Shown here one piece after another: positions 20,168-29,418 of a stretch of 64,000 nucleotides of DNA. Source of the stretch: Aureispira anguillae. Lineage in GTDB: Bacteria; Bacteroidota; Bacteroidia; Chitinophagales; Saprospiraceae. The notes under the pieces were generated by a model, which was given only the letters and a program-made list of their open reading frames with translations, searched no databases and was not told the DNA's origin. The position numbers were made by a program, and so were the translations under genes. Every line of letters starts with the position of its first letter. Positions within the stretch are counted from its first letter, which is position 1. The DNA is taken from positions 5,630,001 to 5,694,000 of the forward strand of contig NZ_AP026867.1 in assembly GCF_026000115.1 (NCBI RefSeq), given 5' to 3'.

Positions 20168-22729
20168 ATGAGATTCATTCTTTTAATTCCTTTTCTGTTA
20201 TTTTCTTTCCAGTTTACCTCTGCACAAGTTTTAGATTCTGACGATCTCAAGAAAGCATTAGAAAGAAAATATGTCTTTACCTCCCTTCGATTGGCACTAG
20301 AGCAACCCAATGAAGTCTACAAATTAAAATTAAGAGGTCTAAGTGATCGATTGGAAGATATCGATCAACAAGTTGCCGCCATTCAAGATACCATTAATAG
20401 TTTACGCATTAGCAAGCGTAGAGTCTTGAATAGAAATAAAAAGATAGCTCAATATGAAGAGAAAATAAAGGCGATTGAAGAAGACAAGGTTTATTATACG
20501 CTAGATAGTTTAAAATACTTGACCAATTTAGTCTCACTAGACCTTTCTTATAATGATTTGACCAGTCTCCCTGATGTATTCCACGAATTGCCCAACATTC
20601 GAGTTTTACATCTAGATAACAACAACTTAACTACTCTTCCGATTAGTATTGGATCGCTCAAATACTTAAAAGAGCTCTATATTGAAAAAAATCAATTGAC
20701 AACGTTGCCTAACGAAATGGGGCAACTAAGTGCCTTAAGGATTTTCATGGCACAAAACAACCACATCAACCAACTACCAGATGATATTGGCAATTGGGAA
20801 AAGCTAGAGCTTTTACGTGTAGACAGTAACCGAATTCACCAACTACCAAATAGTTTTGAGGCACTCAAAGAACTCAAACTAATCATGCTTAGTGAAAACA
20901 AGCTTACTAATATTCCCGATGGGATTTGCCAATTTAGTCAGCTACAAGAACTCTATTTGGATAAAAATGACCTTACTGCATTACCGCTCGAAATCGGCTT
21001 GCTATCTCAACTTAAGGTGGGTCAATTTGCCAGCAATAAAATCACAGAAATCCCTAGAAGCATCGGTTCAAACCGAGCATTAACCTCTCTAAACTTCTCT
21101 TCTAATAATTTAACTTATGTCCCTAAAGAGATCATCCAGTTGGTCAATTTAGAACATTTACATTTAGAACACAATGTCATTAGTTCTTTGCCTAAAAACT
21201 TAGGTTTGTTAAATCAATTAGAGATTCTGCACTTAGACGATAATAATTTGACGAGCATTCCTGAATCTATTGGCTTATTGGCTCAACTAAAGCTTTTTAA
21301 TGCGGATGACAATCAACTTCCTTCCATTCCTAACACCATGAGTCAACTTCATGAGCTTAGAGAATGTTATTTGCAAAATAATAAATTAACCTATTTTCCA
21401 ACTTGTCTAGCCCAACTCAAAAAGCTAGAGGTTCTATTCATTCATGAAAACGAACTCACTAGTATTCCTGATTCATGTATTGCAGGTTTATCGCATTTGC
21501 AAACTTTATCTGCCAACAATAATAAAATCAAAACCCTACCTGATACCTTAGGATATTTAAAGCGGTTAAAACGTCTATACCTTTCTCACAATAAAATTGC
21601 AACCATTCCTCCTAGTATTGGTCAACTAAAAAACTTAATCATACTAAGTTTGGATCATAATCAACTAAAAGAAGTCCCCAATGAACTAGGGGAATTAGAA
21701 TATATTGCTTATTTATTTCTCAAAGATAATCAGCTCGCAACCTTACCTGCTTGTTTTTATAAAGTTCCTAATGAACGACACCCCTTGTTTTCTTTGCGTC
21801 AACTAGAATTAACTCGCAACCCTATTGGGAACAAAAAAAGCACTCGTGTAAAACTTAGAAAACTAGGACCTGACTATGCTACCATTTACATTTCTGAGGC
21901 AGATCGCATTCTTCGTACTACTGCGGAAGCAAAACGAGCGGCAGAGGATGCTAAAAGGGCTGAAGCTAACGCCAAAGAGGCGGCTGCCAAGGCTAAAGAT
22001 GCGGCTGTAGCAGCAACGGAAGCTAGAGCTAGAGCCAAAGAAGCTGAAGCAAAAGCAAAAGAAGCGGCTGCGGAGGCTAAGGAAACTGAGGCCAAGGCCA
22101 TTGAAGCCGAGCGCTTGGCTAAAGAGGCAGAAAAAAAGGCAGAAGAAGCCGCAGGTACTCCTGCTGCTAAACAAGCAGAGGCTAAAGCCAAAGAAGCAGA
22201 AGCTAGAGCTAAAGAGGCTGAGGCTAGAGCTAAGGAAGCTGCTGCTAAAGCTATTGAAGCAGAAGCAAATGCTAAAGCTAAAACCGCAGAGGCTTTATCA
22301 AAAGAATTAGCAGCAAAAGCTAGAGCTAAAGAGGCAGAACGCTTGGCTAAAGAAGCAAAGGAAAAAGCAGAAGAAGCGGCTCGCTTAGCTAAAGAATTAA
22401 AAGATAAGGCAAAGGGCAAACGTCCCAAAAAGAAAACAGATAAGGATGTGAAAGTTAAGGTCGAAACGGATGCAAAATCAAAAGCTGAAGCAGAGGCTAG
22501 AGCAAAAGCTAGAGCAGAACAAAAAATTAAAGAGGCTGAAGCTCGTATTCGAAATGCAGAGGCACGCATCCGAAATGCAGAGGAACGCATTCAAAAGGCA
22601 AAAGTACGTGTCATCCATGTGGATAAAGAAGTTAACAGCTATCCTTCCGAACCAGCTATAGAACAAGGTAAAGAGGAAGGTTCTAACAAAAAAAAGAAGG
22701 AGAATAGTCAGCCCAACTCTACTCGATAA
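20168..22729 (+). CDS. Exported LRR protein with a long Ala/Glu/Lys-rich helical tail
   Basis: The preferred start MRFILLIPFLLFSFQFTSAQ is a signal peptide; an upstream in-frame ATG at 20060 would bury it behind 36 residues. The product is then 853 residues. After a short coiled coil (about 45-105, RLEDIDQQVAAIQDTINSLR) come about 20 LRR units of 23 residues of the plant/bacterial SHOC2-like type (NxLTTLPxxIGxLxxLxxLxL), to about residue 560. The last 270 residues are a near-pure Ala/Lys/Glu helix built from AKEAEAKAKEA-type repeats with RI-containing repeats (EARIRNAEARIRNAEERIQ) near the end. This recalls TolA-like spacer helices. No sorting tail is seen. The target is unknown; a periplasmic or surface scaffold is plausible. 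Confidence 0.85.
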   Translation: MRFILLIPFLLFSFQFTSAQVLDSDDLKKALERKYVFTSLRLALEQPNEVYKLKLRGLSDRLEDIDQQVAAIQDTINSLRISKRRVLNRNKKIAQYEEKIKAIEEDKVYYTLDSLKYLTNLVSLDLSYNDLTSLPDVFHELPNIRVLHLDNNNLTTLPISIGSLKYLKELYIEKNQLTTLPNEMGQLSALRIFMAQNNHINQLPDDIGNWEKLELLRVDSNRIHQLPNSFEALKELKLIMLSENKLTNIPDGICQFSQLQELYLDKNDLTALPLEIGLLSQLKVGQFASNKITEIPRSIGSNRALTSLNFSSNNLTYVPKEIIQLVNLEHLHLEHNVISSLPKNLGLLNQLEILHLDDNNLTSIPESIGLLAQLKLFNADDNQLPSIPNTMSQLHELRECYLQNNKLTYFPTCLAQLKKLEVLFIHENELTSIPDSCIAGLSHLQTLSANNNKIKTLPDTLGYLKRLKRLYLSHNKIATIPPSIGQLKNLIILSLDHNQLKEVPNELGELEYIAYLFLKDNQLATLPACFYKVPNERHPLFSLRQLELTRNPIGNKKSTRVKLRKLGPDYATIYISEADRILRTTAEAKRAAEDAKRAEANAKEAAAKAKDAAVAATEARARAKEAEAKAKEAAAEAKETEAKAIEAERLAKEAEKKAEEAAGTPAAKQAEAKAKEAEARAKEAEARAKEAAAKAIEAEANAKAKTAEALSKELAAKARAKEAERLAKEAKEKAEEAARLAKELKDKAKGKRPKKKTDKDVKVKVETDAKSKAEAEARAKARAEQKIKEAEARIRNAEARIRNAEERIQKAKVRVIHVDKEVNSYPSEPAIEQGKEEGSNKKKKENSQPNSTR

Positions 22730-22788
22730 TTGGGTAAAACATTGTTCAATACTCTATCAATTGGGCTTTAGTTTTGTTGCGTTGCGCA

Positions 22789-22830
22789 TTTAGTTCGAAG
22801 GTTGAATGTTTTTAAAACCTTCGAACTAAA
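22789..22830. repeat. 15-bp perfect inverted repeat between converging genes
   Basis: Arms 22789-22803 and 22816-22830 (TTTAGTTCGAAGGTT and its complement) enclose a 12-nt loop. It lacks a U-tract. It probably forms an RNA hairpin at the end of the LRR transcript. Confidence 0.7.
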
Positions 22831-22876
22831 TACACTGTCTTTTAATTACTTAAAGGACAGTGTACTTAATCTTTTT
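22831..22876. terminator. Second adjacent hairpin, probable terminator
   Basis: Arms 22831-22844 and 22851-22864 form a 14-bp stem with one G-T pair and a 6-nt loop. On the plus strand it is followed by CTTAATCTTTTTT, a weak U-tract. It directly abuts the preceding hairpin. Confidence 0.55.
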
Positions 22877-23304
22877 TACAAATCCCAAAAAGAACGAGGT
22901 CGATTATAATAGCGGTATAAATTAACGAGCGATCGTCCAAAATACTGAAACGCTAATGCTCCAAGAATAATGCTTAATCCCAGCCCCAATACTTGTATAC
23001 TTTGCAAAACGGTAGGCAACAAAACGCCTAATGTAATTGCTGCAATCGATCCTGCAAGACCAAGGATTAAGATTGAAATTAAAAATATACGCTTGATTTT
23101 TTTAAGGTATAAATCTCGATACCAATCTTGATATTTTTGTACCACATAAATGGCATGAAAAATTTGCCAGATTGAAATTAAAAAAGCAAAAACACCTAAA
23201 TGCTGAATGGTTTCTGCTGGGTTTGATTTTATTTGCAACAATAAAATACTAATTAAAACCAATTGAATACCAAGATCTAATGCTAATCTTATTTTTGTCC
23301 TCAT
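22876..23304 (-). CDS. Small four-helix membrane protein of unknown function
   Basis: I do not recognise this 142-residue protein. It has about four hydrophobic segments (residues 8-25, 37-55, 70-92 and 95-118) separated by short basic loops (VQKYQDWYRDLYLKKIKR), and ends in YRYYNRPRSFWDL. It is probably an inner-membrane protein. It follows the MFS transporter by 65 bp on the same strand and may be co-transcribed with it. Confidence 0.75.
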   Translation of the reverse strand: MRTKIRLALDLGIQLVLISILLLQIKSNPAETIQHLGVFAFLISIWQIFHAIYVVQKYQDWYRDLYLKKIKRIFLISILILGLAGSIAAITLGVLLPTVLQSIQVLGLGLSIILGALAFQYFGRSLVNLYRYYNRPRSFWDL

Positions 23305-23369
23305 TTCTATTAAACTAATTTTCTTTCTATCATTAAATATGATTTCCCTACTCTACTAATATAACCCTT

Positions 23370-24614
23370 TTATCTCCTATCAAGTTCTTTTTTTAAGGTA
23401 ACTTTTGAATAAAAAAACATCAAAATTCCCATACAAATAAAAAGAAAGCCACTTAATATTAAAAAGGCGTAAATAACCTGTCCTGAATGATGAAAAAAGG
23501 CTAGGCTAAATAAGACTAAGAAGACAATTCTAGCGCATACATTGGTTAAGAAAAAGATACTATTTGCTCGCCCCATTATTTCATTGGGCAACACCTGAAA
23601 GAGATAGGATACCCTAAGTACACGAATCCCTGCATTGGTAATCCCCAACAATAACGAAACTAGGAAAAACAACCAAATTTGACTCATTGTTATCAAGCCG
23701 ATCAACTCTAATATAGAAATGAACATCATAATTATAATTGCCTTAACAAAAGACATCCCTTTGAATATTTTATGGATAACCAATCCCGCAATCGTTGCTC
23801 CGATTGCATAAAAAACTTCGGAAATAGCAAATATTTCTGAAGCTGCGCCTAAATGTTGGTCCACATAAACAGGTGCCAAATTAAAGACATACAATAATAC
23901 GACAACAAAAACAGCGTGCGTAACGGTTCCAAACAAAAATACATAAGGACGCTCTTTTAGATAAATATATCCCTCTTTTAAGCGCTCTCCTACCGTTCCT
24001 GATGTCTTTTTTCGAGTTACAATTGGCACAAAACGCATCGAATAAATAATTGCCCATGATACAAAATAAGTGCCTGCATCCAAAGCAAAAATTTGGGATA
24101 AAGACCAAGGTTCTATCTTAAAGTTTGCGATTCCTCCTCCAATCAATAATGCAGCAGCAGCACCCGCTAAAGCAGAAGCCAATTGGCTCTGAATTTCTAT
24201 ATAAGAAGCAATCTTACTGTAATTTTCTTGCTCTGTAATTTCTTGCATAAAGGCGTAAAAACAAGGATAATGCAAGTTATAATTCCAAAAAGTAAGTGCA
24301 AATACAGCCGCTGCCCAACAGCTAGTGTCTCCTACCCCCATTCCATCTAAATAGGCAATTGCTCCAATTGCTACCCCATTAAAAAGATTTAGTGCTAGAA
24401 AAATATGCTTTCGATTGTATTTGTCGATTAAGGTACCTCCATAAAGAGACCAAAATAAGCTGACACAGGTAATTGTCGCATAGGCAACATTAAACCAGTT
24501 GGACTGATTCGTTCTTGCAAAATAAGCAGGAATAGAAATCATACTAATCCCTTGTGCAATCCCCGATATAAAATTAGCAGATAACAATAATCGTATTGCT
24601 CCTATATTTTTCAT
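23370..24614 (-). CDS. MFS transporter, probable exporter
   Basis: The 414-residue protein has about twelve hydrophobic segments and the features of the MFS_3 (EntS-like) group: an N-terminal RLLLSANFISGIAQGISMIS helix, the loop motif GGTLIDKYNRKHIFLALN between helices 2 and 3 (MFS motif A form), and a long central basic loop (VTRKKTSGTVGERLKEGY). Members often export siderophores, drugs or signals, but the substrate here cannot be told. The small membrane protein downstream may belong to the same unit. No regulator gene is adjacent. Confidence 0.87.
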   Translation of the reverse strand: MKNIGAIRLLLSANFISGIAQGISMISIPAYFARTNQSNWFNVAYATITCVSLFWSLYGGTLIDKYNRKHIFLALNLFNGVAIGAIAYLDGMGVGDTSCWAAAVFALTFWNYNLHYPCFYAFMQEITEQENYSKIASYIEIQSQLASALAGAAAALLIGGGIANFKIEPWSLSQIFALDAGTYFVSWAIIYSMRFVPIVTRKKTSGTVGERLKEGYIYLKERPYVFLFGTVTHAVFVVVLLYVFNLAPVYVDQHLGAASEIFAISEVFYAIGATIAGLVIHKIFKGMSFVKAIIIMMFISILELIGLITMSQIWLFFLVSLLLGITNAGIRVLRVSYLFQVLPNEIMGRANSIFFLTNVCARIVFLVLFSLAFFHHSGQVIYAFLILSGFLFICMGILMFFYSKVTLKKELDRR

Positions 24615-24844
24615 CCAATCAACTTTTATTTTATGCTTTGAATCCCTACTTGTTCGATACTGCCTTTTTTACTAAAATTTGGAACGCTTTTCTTTAGAGC
24701 TAAGATACAGGGAACAAAAAAAAGTAAATTTTGTTATAAGATGTACTTATTCCACTTTTTTTATTAATATTAAATAGGTCTAAGAACATTCTTAAATTGA
24801 TCACGCTATAACAGATAATAACTATTCACTAGAAATAAAATGTC

Positions 24845-26071
24845 ATGTCTTATACCCCTGACGAAATATCAAAAATTCACTTATTGGCTCAAGACAAAGA
24901 CCTAAAAAACGTCTTATTGGCTTTTGAACTAATCAGAGGACGTGGTATAATTCCTGCTCTAGTAACCGATGTTTATTGGATTTATAATCGTATAATTTGG
25001 GCCCAAGAAACGGAACTAGAAAATGACATTTATCTTTTTTTTAGAACCTATTGGAGTCAACATACCAAGCTCAAAAAATTAATTCCGCTGTTGGAGCCCT
25101 CTTCGTCCCGACAACAAAGTGTAGCGCTCGCTGTAGAACAACAAGCTCAAACATTAAATCTGGATCTTACGCTTTTAGCCAAGCTTCTTCATCAGCATTT
25201 TCCTAGCAACCGTCATCCAATGAATCGTTTTTTATTCAAATATGGGACAACTGCAATACGGCAAGAAATTCTGCCTTTTCTAAAAAAAAGAGAACATACT
25301 GGACGGAGTTTATTAGATTTAGGAGGTTTTGGATTGCAAAAATTACCGCCAATCATTCTGGCAGAAAAACAGATCCAATTATTAAAAATATGGGGAAATC
25401 AGCTAAAAGAATTGCCTGATTTTTGGGAATCTTTTCAAGAACTGGAAGTATTAAATATTGCAGAAAACCAATTACAAGTGCTCCCTCATAGTTTTTCAAA
25501 ACTAAAAAAGCTACAAAAATTATATGCACAGGATAATTCTTTTCGGGTTCCTGATGTTATTCATTCCATTCAACAGTTGCCCAATATCAAGTATTTATCC
25601 ATTGCAGCCACCAATGCTCCAACTACCTATACCCTCTTGCAAAATAAATCCCTAAAGCATTTTGAAGTACTCGTCAATCATGGAAAAAGTTATGCTTCTG
25701 AGCGAGAGAAAAATCTCTTTTTGGCCTTGTTCCTAAAAGAAGATGAAGCACTAAAAAAGCTCACCTTGGTAGATCTATTCCAAGCATTATCAGACGCTAA
25801 TGAAACCATTAGAAAAACTGCTAAGGAGAGAATTTTAAATTGGTGTGGGGGCACCTTTGATGGACAATTGCCCAAACAAGCGTCCATTGCTATTTTGGGT
25901 ATTGTTTCTTTTGCTACCCGAAATAAATTAAACCAAATCACCACAAAACATATTCGTTTCACAACAGAGATCAATCCGTTTACGACCCATATCTTAGTCG
26001 GTGATTATCCAGAGAATTATACGGCTGTAGCTGATCGTCCTTTTATTTTTATGACCGAGGAGGATTTATAG
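24845..26071 (+). CDS. Cytoplasmic LRR protein with a possible BRCT-like C-terminus
   Basis: The 408-residue protein has no signal peptide. The first 150 residues are helical (MSYTPDEISKIHLLAQDKDL). Residues about 155-250 hold four or five LRR units (LKIWGNQLKELPDFWESFQ, VLNIAENQLQVLPHSF). The C-terminal 90 residues include KQASIAILGIVSFATRNKL, then NPFTTHILVGDYPENY, in which the spacing of hydrophobic residues and the THILVG motif resemble a BRCT domain; this is a weak inference. If so, the protein could bind a phosphorylated or DNA-bound partner. It stands alone on its strand. Confidence 0.8.
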   Translation: MSYTPDEISKIHLLAQDKDLKNVLLAFELIRGRGIIPALVTDVYWIYNRIIWAQETELENDIYLFFRTYWSQHTKLKKLIPLLEPSSSRQQSVALAVEQQAQTLNLDLTLLAKLLHQHFPSNRHPMNRFLFKYGTTAIRQEILPFLKKREHTGRSLLDLGGFGLQKLPPIILAEKQIQLLKIWGNQLKELPDFWESFQELEVLNIAENQLQVLPHSFSKLKKLQKLYAQDNSFRVPDVIHSIQQLPNIKYLSIAATNAPTTYTLLQNKSLKHFEVLVNHGKSYASEREKNLFLALFLKEDEALKKLTLVDLFQALSDANETIRKTAKERILNWCGGTFDGQLPKQASIAILGIVSFATRNKLNQITTKHIRFTTEINPFTTHILVGDYPENYTAVADRPFIFMTEEDL

Positions 26072-26073
26072 CA

Positions 26074-26113
26074 AAAAAATTAGACTTCAACAGCAGACGC
26101 TATTGAAGTCTAA
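26074..26113 (-). terminator. Intrinsic terminator, minus strand
   Basis: A perfect 11-bp stem (26080-26090 with 26103-26113) has six A on its left, giving a U-tract on the minus strand. It ends the beta-barrel protein transcript. Confidence 0.8.
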
Positions 26114-26163
26114 TCATAGTGTGGTAAAGAAGTCCCTACTTCTTTAAGGTTGACAAACTAATC

Positions 26164-27075
26164 TTAAAACAGCACTCCTATCTTAAGATTAATGTTGTGC
26201 ATCATATTATAAGGGTTGGTTGTTTTAGATGCTGCATTAATGTCTAAACTTTCGTCAATAGCAGTAGCAGGATCGTCTACTGTAGCAGCAGCTCTAAGTG
26301 TCATTTCACCACCAAAGCCACCAACAACATCAATAATTCCTGCATCGTAATAAACTCCAGCATATAAACGCAATCCGCCTTCTGCATTTGGCGTAAATTC
26401 TACCCCAGCACCTGCACCAAGACTCACTTGAATTGGAGTGATGTCTTTCCATACATTTGGCTCTACAGAAGCTTCTTGCCCTGCTGGAATACGATACCCC
26501 GTTACATCGTCTACATAACCATTTGCCGAAGCAGCTACATCGCCAGGGCTAAATATCTTAGCACCAGCAGTAACAGGAATCATAATTTTGATGAGTGGAA
26601 TATGGAAAAAAGCACGCATATAAGATCCTCCTAATTCATTGGTTCTAAGTTTTAGACCGATTGGTAATTGGAGGTAATTAATACGATAATTCACTTTAGT
26701 AAATGCGTGTAAATCCAGCTCTGATCCAGTATTATTGTTGGGTAAAGCGCCCCCTGCAATATCTCTAAATACTGTTGGGTCTAAATCTGTTTTTGGAAAC
26801 AAAACTCCACCGTATCGATACAATAGAGAGCCTCCAGAATTTAATGCAAAGTCTAGCCCAAATGTAATGGCATAATTTTCTTCTCCTGTAAAACGGTATT
26901 CCACTTCAACACCTAAGGCTGTACCCCCATTGATTCCATCGCTAGCCACTTGCTTCTCTTGGCTGCCCAAAAAAGAGATAAATGGATCAACATGAACTCC
27001 AAATTTTATTTCTTGCGCTTTTACATATACTACCTGCGCTAATAATATCGTTAGAATGGCAATTTTTCTTAACAT
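26164..27075 (-). CDS. Outer-membrane beta-barrel protein
   Basis: The 303-residue protein starts with a signal peptide (MLRKIAILTILLAQVVYVKAQ). Alternating hydrophobic/polar strands follow throughout, for example YAITFGLDFALNSGGSLL, YRINYLQLPIGLKLRTNE, VSLGAGAGVEFTPNAEGGLR and LYAGVYYDAGI, and the protein ends in an aromatic-rich strand (NLKIGVLF) with a C-terminal Phe, the typical barrel end for insertion by BAM. It resembles the PorT/OmpW-like barrels of Bacteroidota in size and pattern but is not assignable to one. No partner gene is next to it on the same strand. Confidence 0.85.
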   Translation of the reverse strand: MLRKIAILTILLAQVVYVKAQEIKFGVHVDPFISFLGSQEKQVASDGINGGTALGVEVEYRFTGEENYAITFGLDFALNSGGSLLYRYGGVLFPKTDLDPTVFRDIAGGALPNNNTGSELDLHAFTKVNYRINYLQLPIGLKLRTNELGGSYMRAFFHIPLIKIMIPVTAGAKIFSPGDVAASANGYVDDVTGYRIPAGQEASVEPNVWKDITPIQVSLGAGAGVEFTPNAEGGLRLYAGVYYDAGIIDVVGGFGGEMTLRAAATVDDPATAIDESLDINAASKTTNPYNMMHNINLKIGVLF

Positions 27076-27492
27076 AAAATTTCTTTTTATAGAGGAATAA
27101 GCAAAATTGATTAATTTTTATTCCACTGTTTTTTAATGAGATTGTATTTCTGAAATTTTGTATAAAGGAATTTCTACCTTTTTTAACAATCATACTCCGC
27201 TGCTATCTAGCGGAATAAGGTAACAAACAAGTGATTTTTTAATTTAAAAGGCTTGTTATTCGTTTTATTAGACTTATTTAAATATACCATACCAAAAGCT
27301 CCATTCAGTAAATTGGCTCTTTTTCTGCAAAAAGATAAAAAATATCATTTTATTTATCCAATAATTCAAAAAAACACGCTTACCACATCAATAACAGACT
27401 ATTTTTCAAGCATTTAACATTACAAAAAAAATATTTTATAGTAGGCTAATTTTAGCCTTATCCTAAAATCACAAAACAAAATCATAAACAAT
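27076..27492. other. Divergent intergenic region, 417 nt
   Basis: This region separates the barrel gene and gldB. It contains a short hairpin (CTCCGCT with AGCGGAA near 27194-27213) and a 7-bp hairpin just before gldB (about 27444-27460). No clear TTG/TAnnTTTG promoter was seen. Confidence 0.5.
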
Positions 27493-28578
27493 ATGCAAAC
27501 ACCCAAAATAATTAACGCTTTTTTTCTATCTAGTTGTTTTGTTTTTTTACTTTTTTCTTGCGAATCAACCATTGTAGAAACGCAATATATACCTGACCTC
27601 AAAGAAATAAAAGGCACGGTTGAATTAATTCGATTTGAGCAAGATTTTTTTGCCTTAGATAGTAATAATATAGATCTTGGCTTGCAAAAGCTCAAAGAAA
27701 AACACCCTGAATTTGCCACAGGGTTCTTAATGTCTGTATTGGGAGTAAGGAACAAAGCTTCCGAAAGTCGTCAAGTCTTAGGCTATCTTAATTATAAAGA
27801 TGCACAATATACATACGATACTGTTCAACAGATTTTTGGCGCACTCCCCCAAGTACAAAAAGAACTCAATGAGTTAGCCTCCTATTACCAATATTATTTT
27901 CCTGATGCCACTCCTCTAAGCAAAGCATTTACCTACCTATCTGAATATCATGGTGATCGCTTAGCTGTGGTAGAAGAAGGTTTTGTTGGCTTGCCTTTGG
28001 ACATGGCCTTGGGAGAGGGATACCCTCCCTATACTTTTCTGAAAATGCCGAAATACGACCAGCGTACCTGTTCCAAAGAACATTTAGTAGCAAAGGCGGC
28101 CGATGCAATGGCTCAAAATCTTGTTTCGACATGGGCAAGTCCTAAAAGTAATCACTTAATTGATTTGATGCTTTATAATGGAAAAATATTTTACTTAACC
28201 GATTTGCTTTTGCCTACGGTAGAAGATAGTCTGTTATTTGGTTTTTCAACGACTCAAATGAACTATTGTAAAAAAGGAGAACTCACCCTTTATGAGCACA
28301 TTAGTGATGAAGAATTGATGTATTCTAGTAATTCAAAAAAAATCAATAAATATGTAACCAAAGGCCCTTTCAAACCTAATTTTGATCTTCCTGGCAACAG
28401 TGGCTCTTGGTTAGGATATCGAATTATTTTGTCCTACGCCAAAGAACTTAGAGCTAGCCTCAAACAAACCCAGCCCAACCTATCCGACAGAGCTATTGAT
28501 CAGAAAGTATTAACCCTTATAATGGAAGAAAATGATCCTCAAAAATTCTTGGCAAAATACAAACCGCCAAAATTGTAA
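27493..28578 (+). CDS. gldB: Gliding motility lipoprotein GldB family
   Basis: GldB is an outer-membrane-associated lipoprotein needed for gliding in Flavobacterium and is linked to the T9SS machinery. The 361-residue product has a lipobox signal peptide (FVFLLFSC, Cys at about 23). The body matches the family: VELIRFEQDFFALD near the start, SYYQYYFPDATPLS, YLSEYHGDRLAVVEEGFVGL, NGKIFYLTDLLLPTVEDSLL, and near the end KGPFKPNFDLPGNSGSWLGY-type sequence followed by RIILSYAKE. Its length fits. It is not next to other gld genes here. Co-occurrence with T9SS cargo in the window supports the assignment. Confidence 0.88.
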   Translation: MQTPKIINAFFLSSCFVFLLFSCESTIVETQYIPDLKEIKGTVELIRFEQDFFALDSNNIDLGLQKLKEKHPEFATGFLMSVLGVRNKASESRQVLGYLNYKDAQYTYDTVQQIFGALPQVQKELNELASYYQYYFPDATPLSKAFTYLSEYHGDRLAVVEEGFVGLPLDMALGEGYPPYTFLKMPKYDQRTCSKEHLVAKAADAMAQNLVSTWASPKSNHLIDLMLYNGKIFYLTDLLLPTVEDSLLFGFSTTQMNYCKKGELTLYEHISDEELMYSSNSKKINKYVTKGPFKPNFDLPGNSGSWLGYRIILSYAKELRASLKQTQPNLSDRAIDQKVLTLIMEENDPQKFLAKYKPPKL

Positions 28579-28608
28579 TAGAGGTAAACAGGATTAGAAA
28601 ATAAACTG

Positions 28609-28616
28609 TATATTTG
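28609..28616 (+). promoter_or_regulatory. Possible -7 box upstream of the phosphatidylserine decarboxylase gene
   Basis: TATATTTG matches the Bacteroidota -7 consensus, but no TTG is found at the right distance upstream. The leader to the start at 28750 would be about 128 nt. Confidence 0.35.
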
Positions 28617-28749
28617 CTCCCTTTAATTAATCATTCTCACAAAAACTAGTTTCTACCTAGCCCTTTATAAATAGGGACATTTTGTCAAGCAACTTTTTTG
28701 TAGCTAAAAAATTGGGCTCAGGTATAAAAAGGTATTTAAATATAAGGTT

Positions 28750-29418
28750 ATGTTCCGTTTTCATAAAGAAGGTAAGGCTTCGATTACATTGGTTGGTTTA
28801 GTTTGTATTGGTATACTTGCTGCTACTTGGCTATTAATTCCTAGCGACTTATTTTGGCTGCAAATTGTATTGACCTTTGTTGCTTTTGATTTGCTAATCT
28901 TTATTTTACAATTCTTTCGTAATCCTATTCGTCAAATCGCCAAACAAGACGATTCTATCATTTATGCTCCCGCAGATGGTAAAATTGTTGTTATTGAAGA
29001 AACCACAGAGCATGAATTTTTGAAAGAAAAATGTATTCAAGTTTCTATTTTTATGTCTCCACTTAATGTCCATGTCAATAGAAACCCAATAAGTGGTACG
29101 GTTCAATACAGCAAATACCACCCAGGCAAGTTTTTGATGGCTTGGAATCCCAAAGCATCTACAGAAAATGAACGAACAACCGTTGCTTACCAATTAAAAA
29201 ATGGGCAACAATTGGTTATGCGCCAAATTGCTGGTTTCTTAGCCAGACGTATTGTCAATTATTTAAAAGCAGGGGATCAAGTCAAACAAGGAGAGGATAT
29301 GGGTTTTATAAAATTGGGGTCAAGAGTTGATTTATTTTTACCATTAGGGACAGAAATTAATGTTAAATTGGACGACATGGTACAAGGTAATTTGTCGGTT
29401 ATTGGTCATTTAAAATAG
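28750..29418 (+). CDS. psd: Phosphatidylserine decarboxylase, short form
   Basis: This inner-membrane enzyme makes phosphatidylethanolamine from phosphatidylserine. At 222 residues it is of the short class (TIGR00164-type), without the long N-terminal domain of E. coli Psd. Two N-terminal membrane helices (about 10-30 and 33-53) are followed by YAPADGKIVVIEE, IFMSPLNVHVNRNPISG and the C-terminal self-cleavage site LGSRVDLFLP, where the chain is cut between Gly and Ser to form the pyruvoyl group. All motif residues are intact. A PE-synthesis partner gene such as pssA is not adjacent. Confidence 0.93.
   Translation: MFRFHKEGKASITLVGLVCIGILAATWLLIPSDLFWLQIVLTFVAFDLLIFILQFFRNPIRQIAKQDDSIIYAPADGKIVVIEETTEHEFLKEKCIQVSIFMSPLNVHVNRNPISGTVQYSKYHPGKFLMAWNPKASTENERTTVAYQLKNGQQLVMRQIAGFLARRIVNYLKAGDQVKQGEDMGFIKLGSRVDLFLPLGTEINVKLDDMVQGNLSVIGHLK

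Noticed and set aside
21863-22590. Long Ala/Ser/Phe-rich open frames on the minus strand
   Set aside because: They are shadows of the Ala/Lys/Glu codon bias of the helical tail of the LRR gene.
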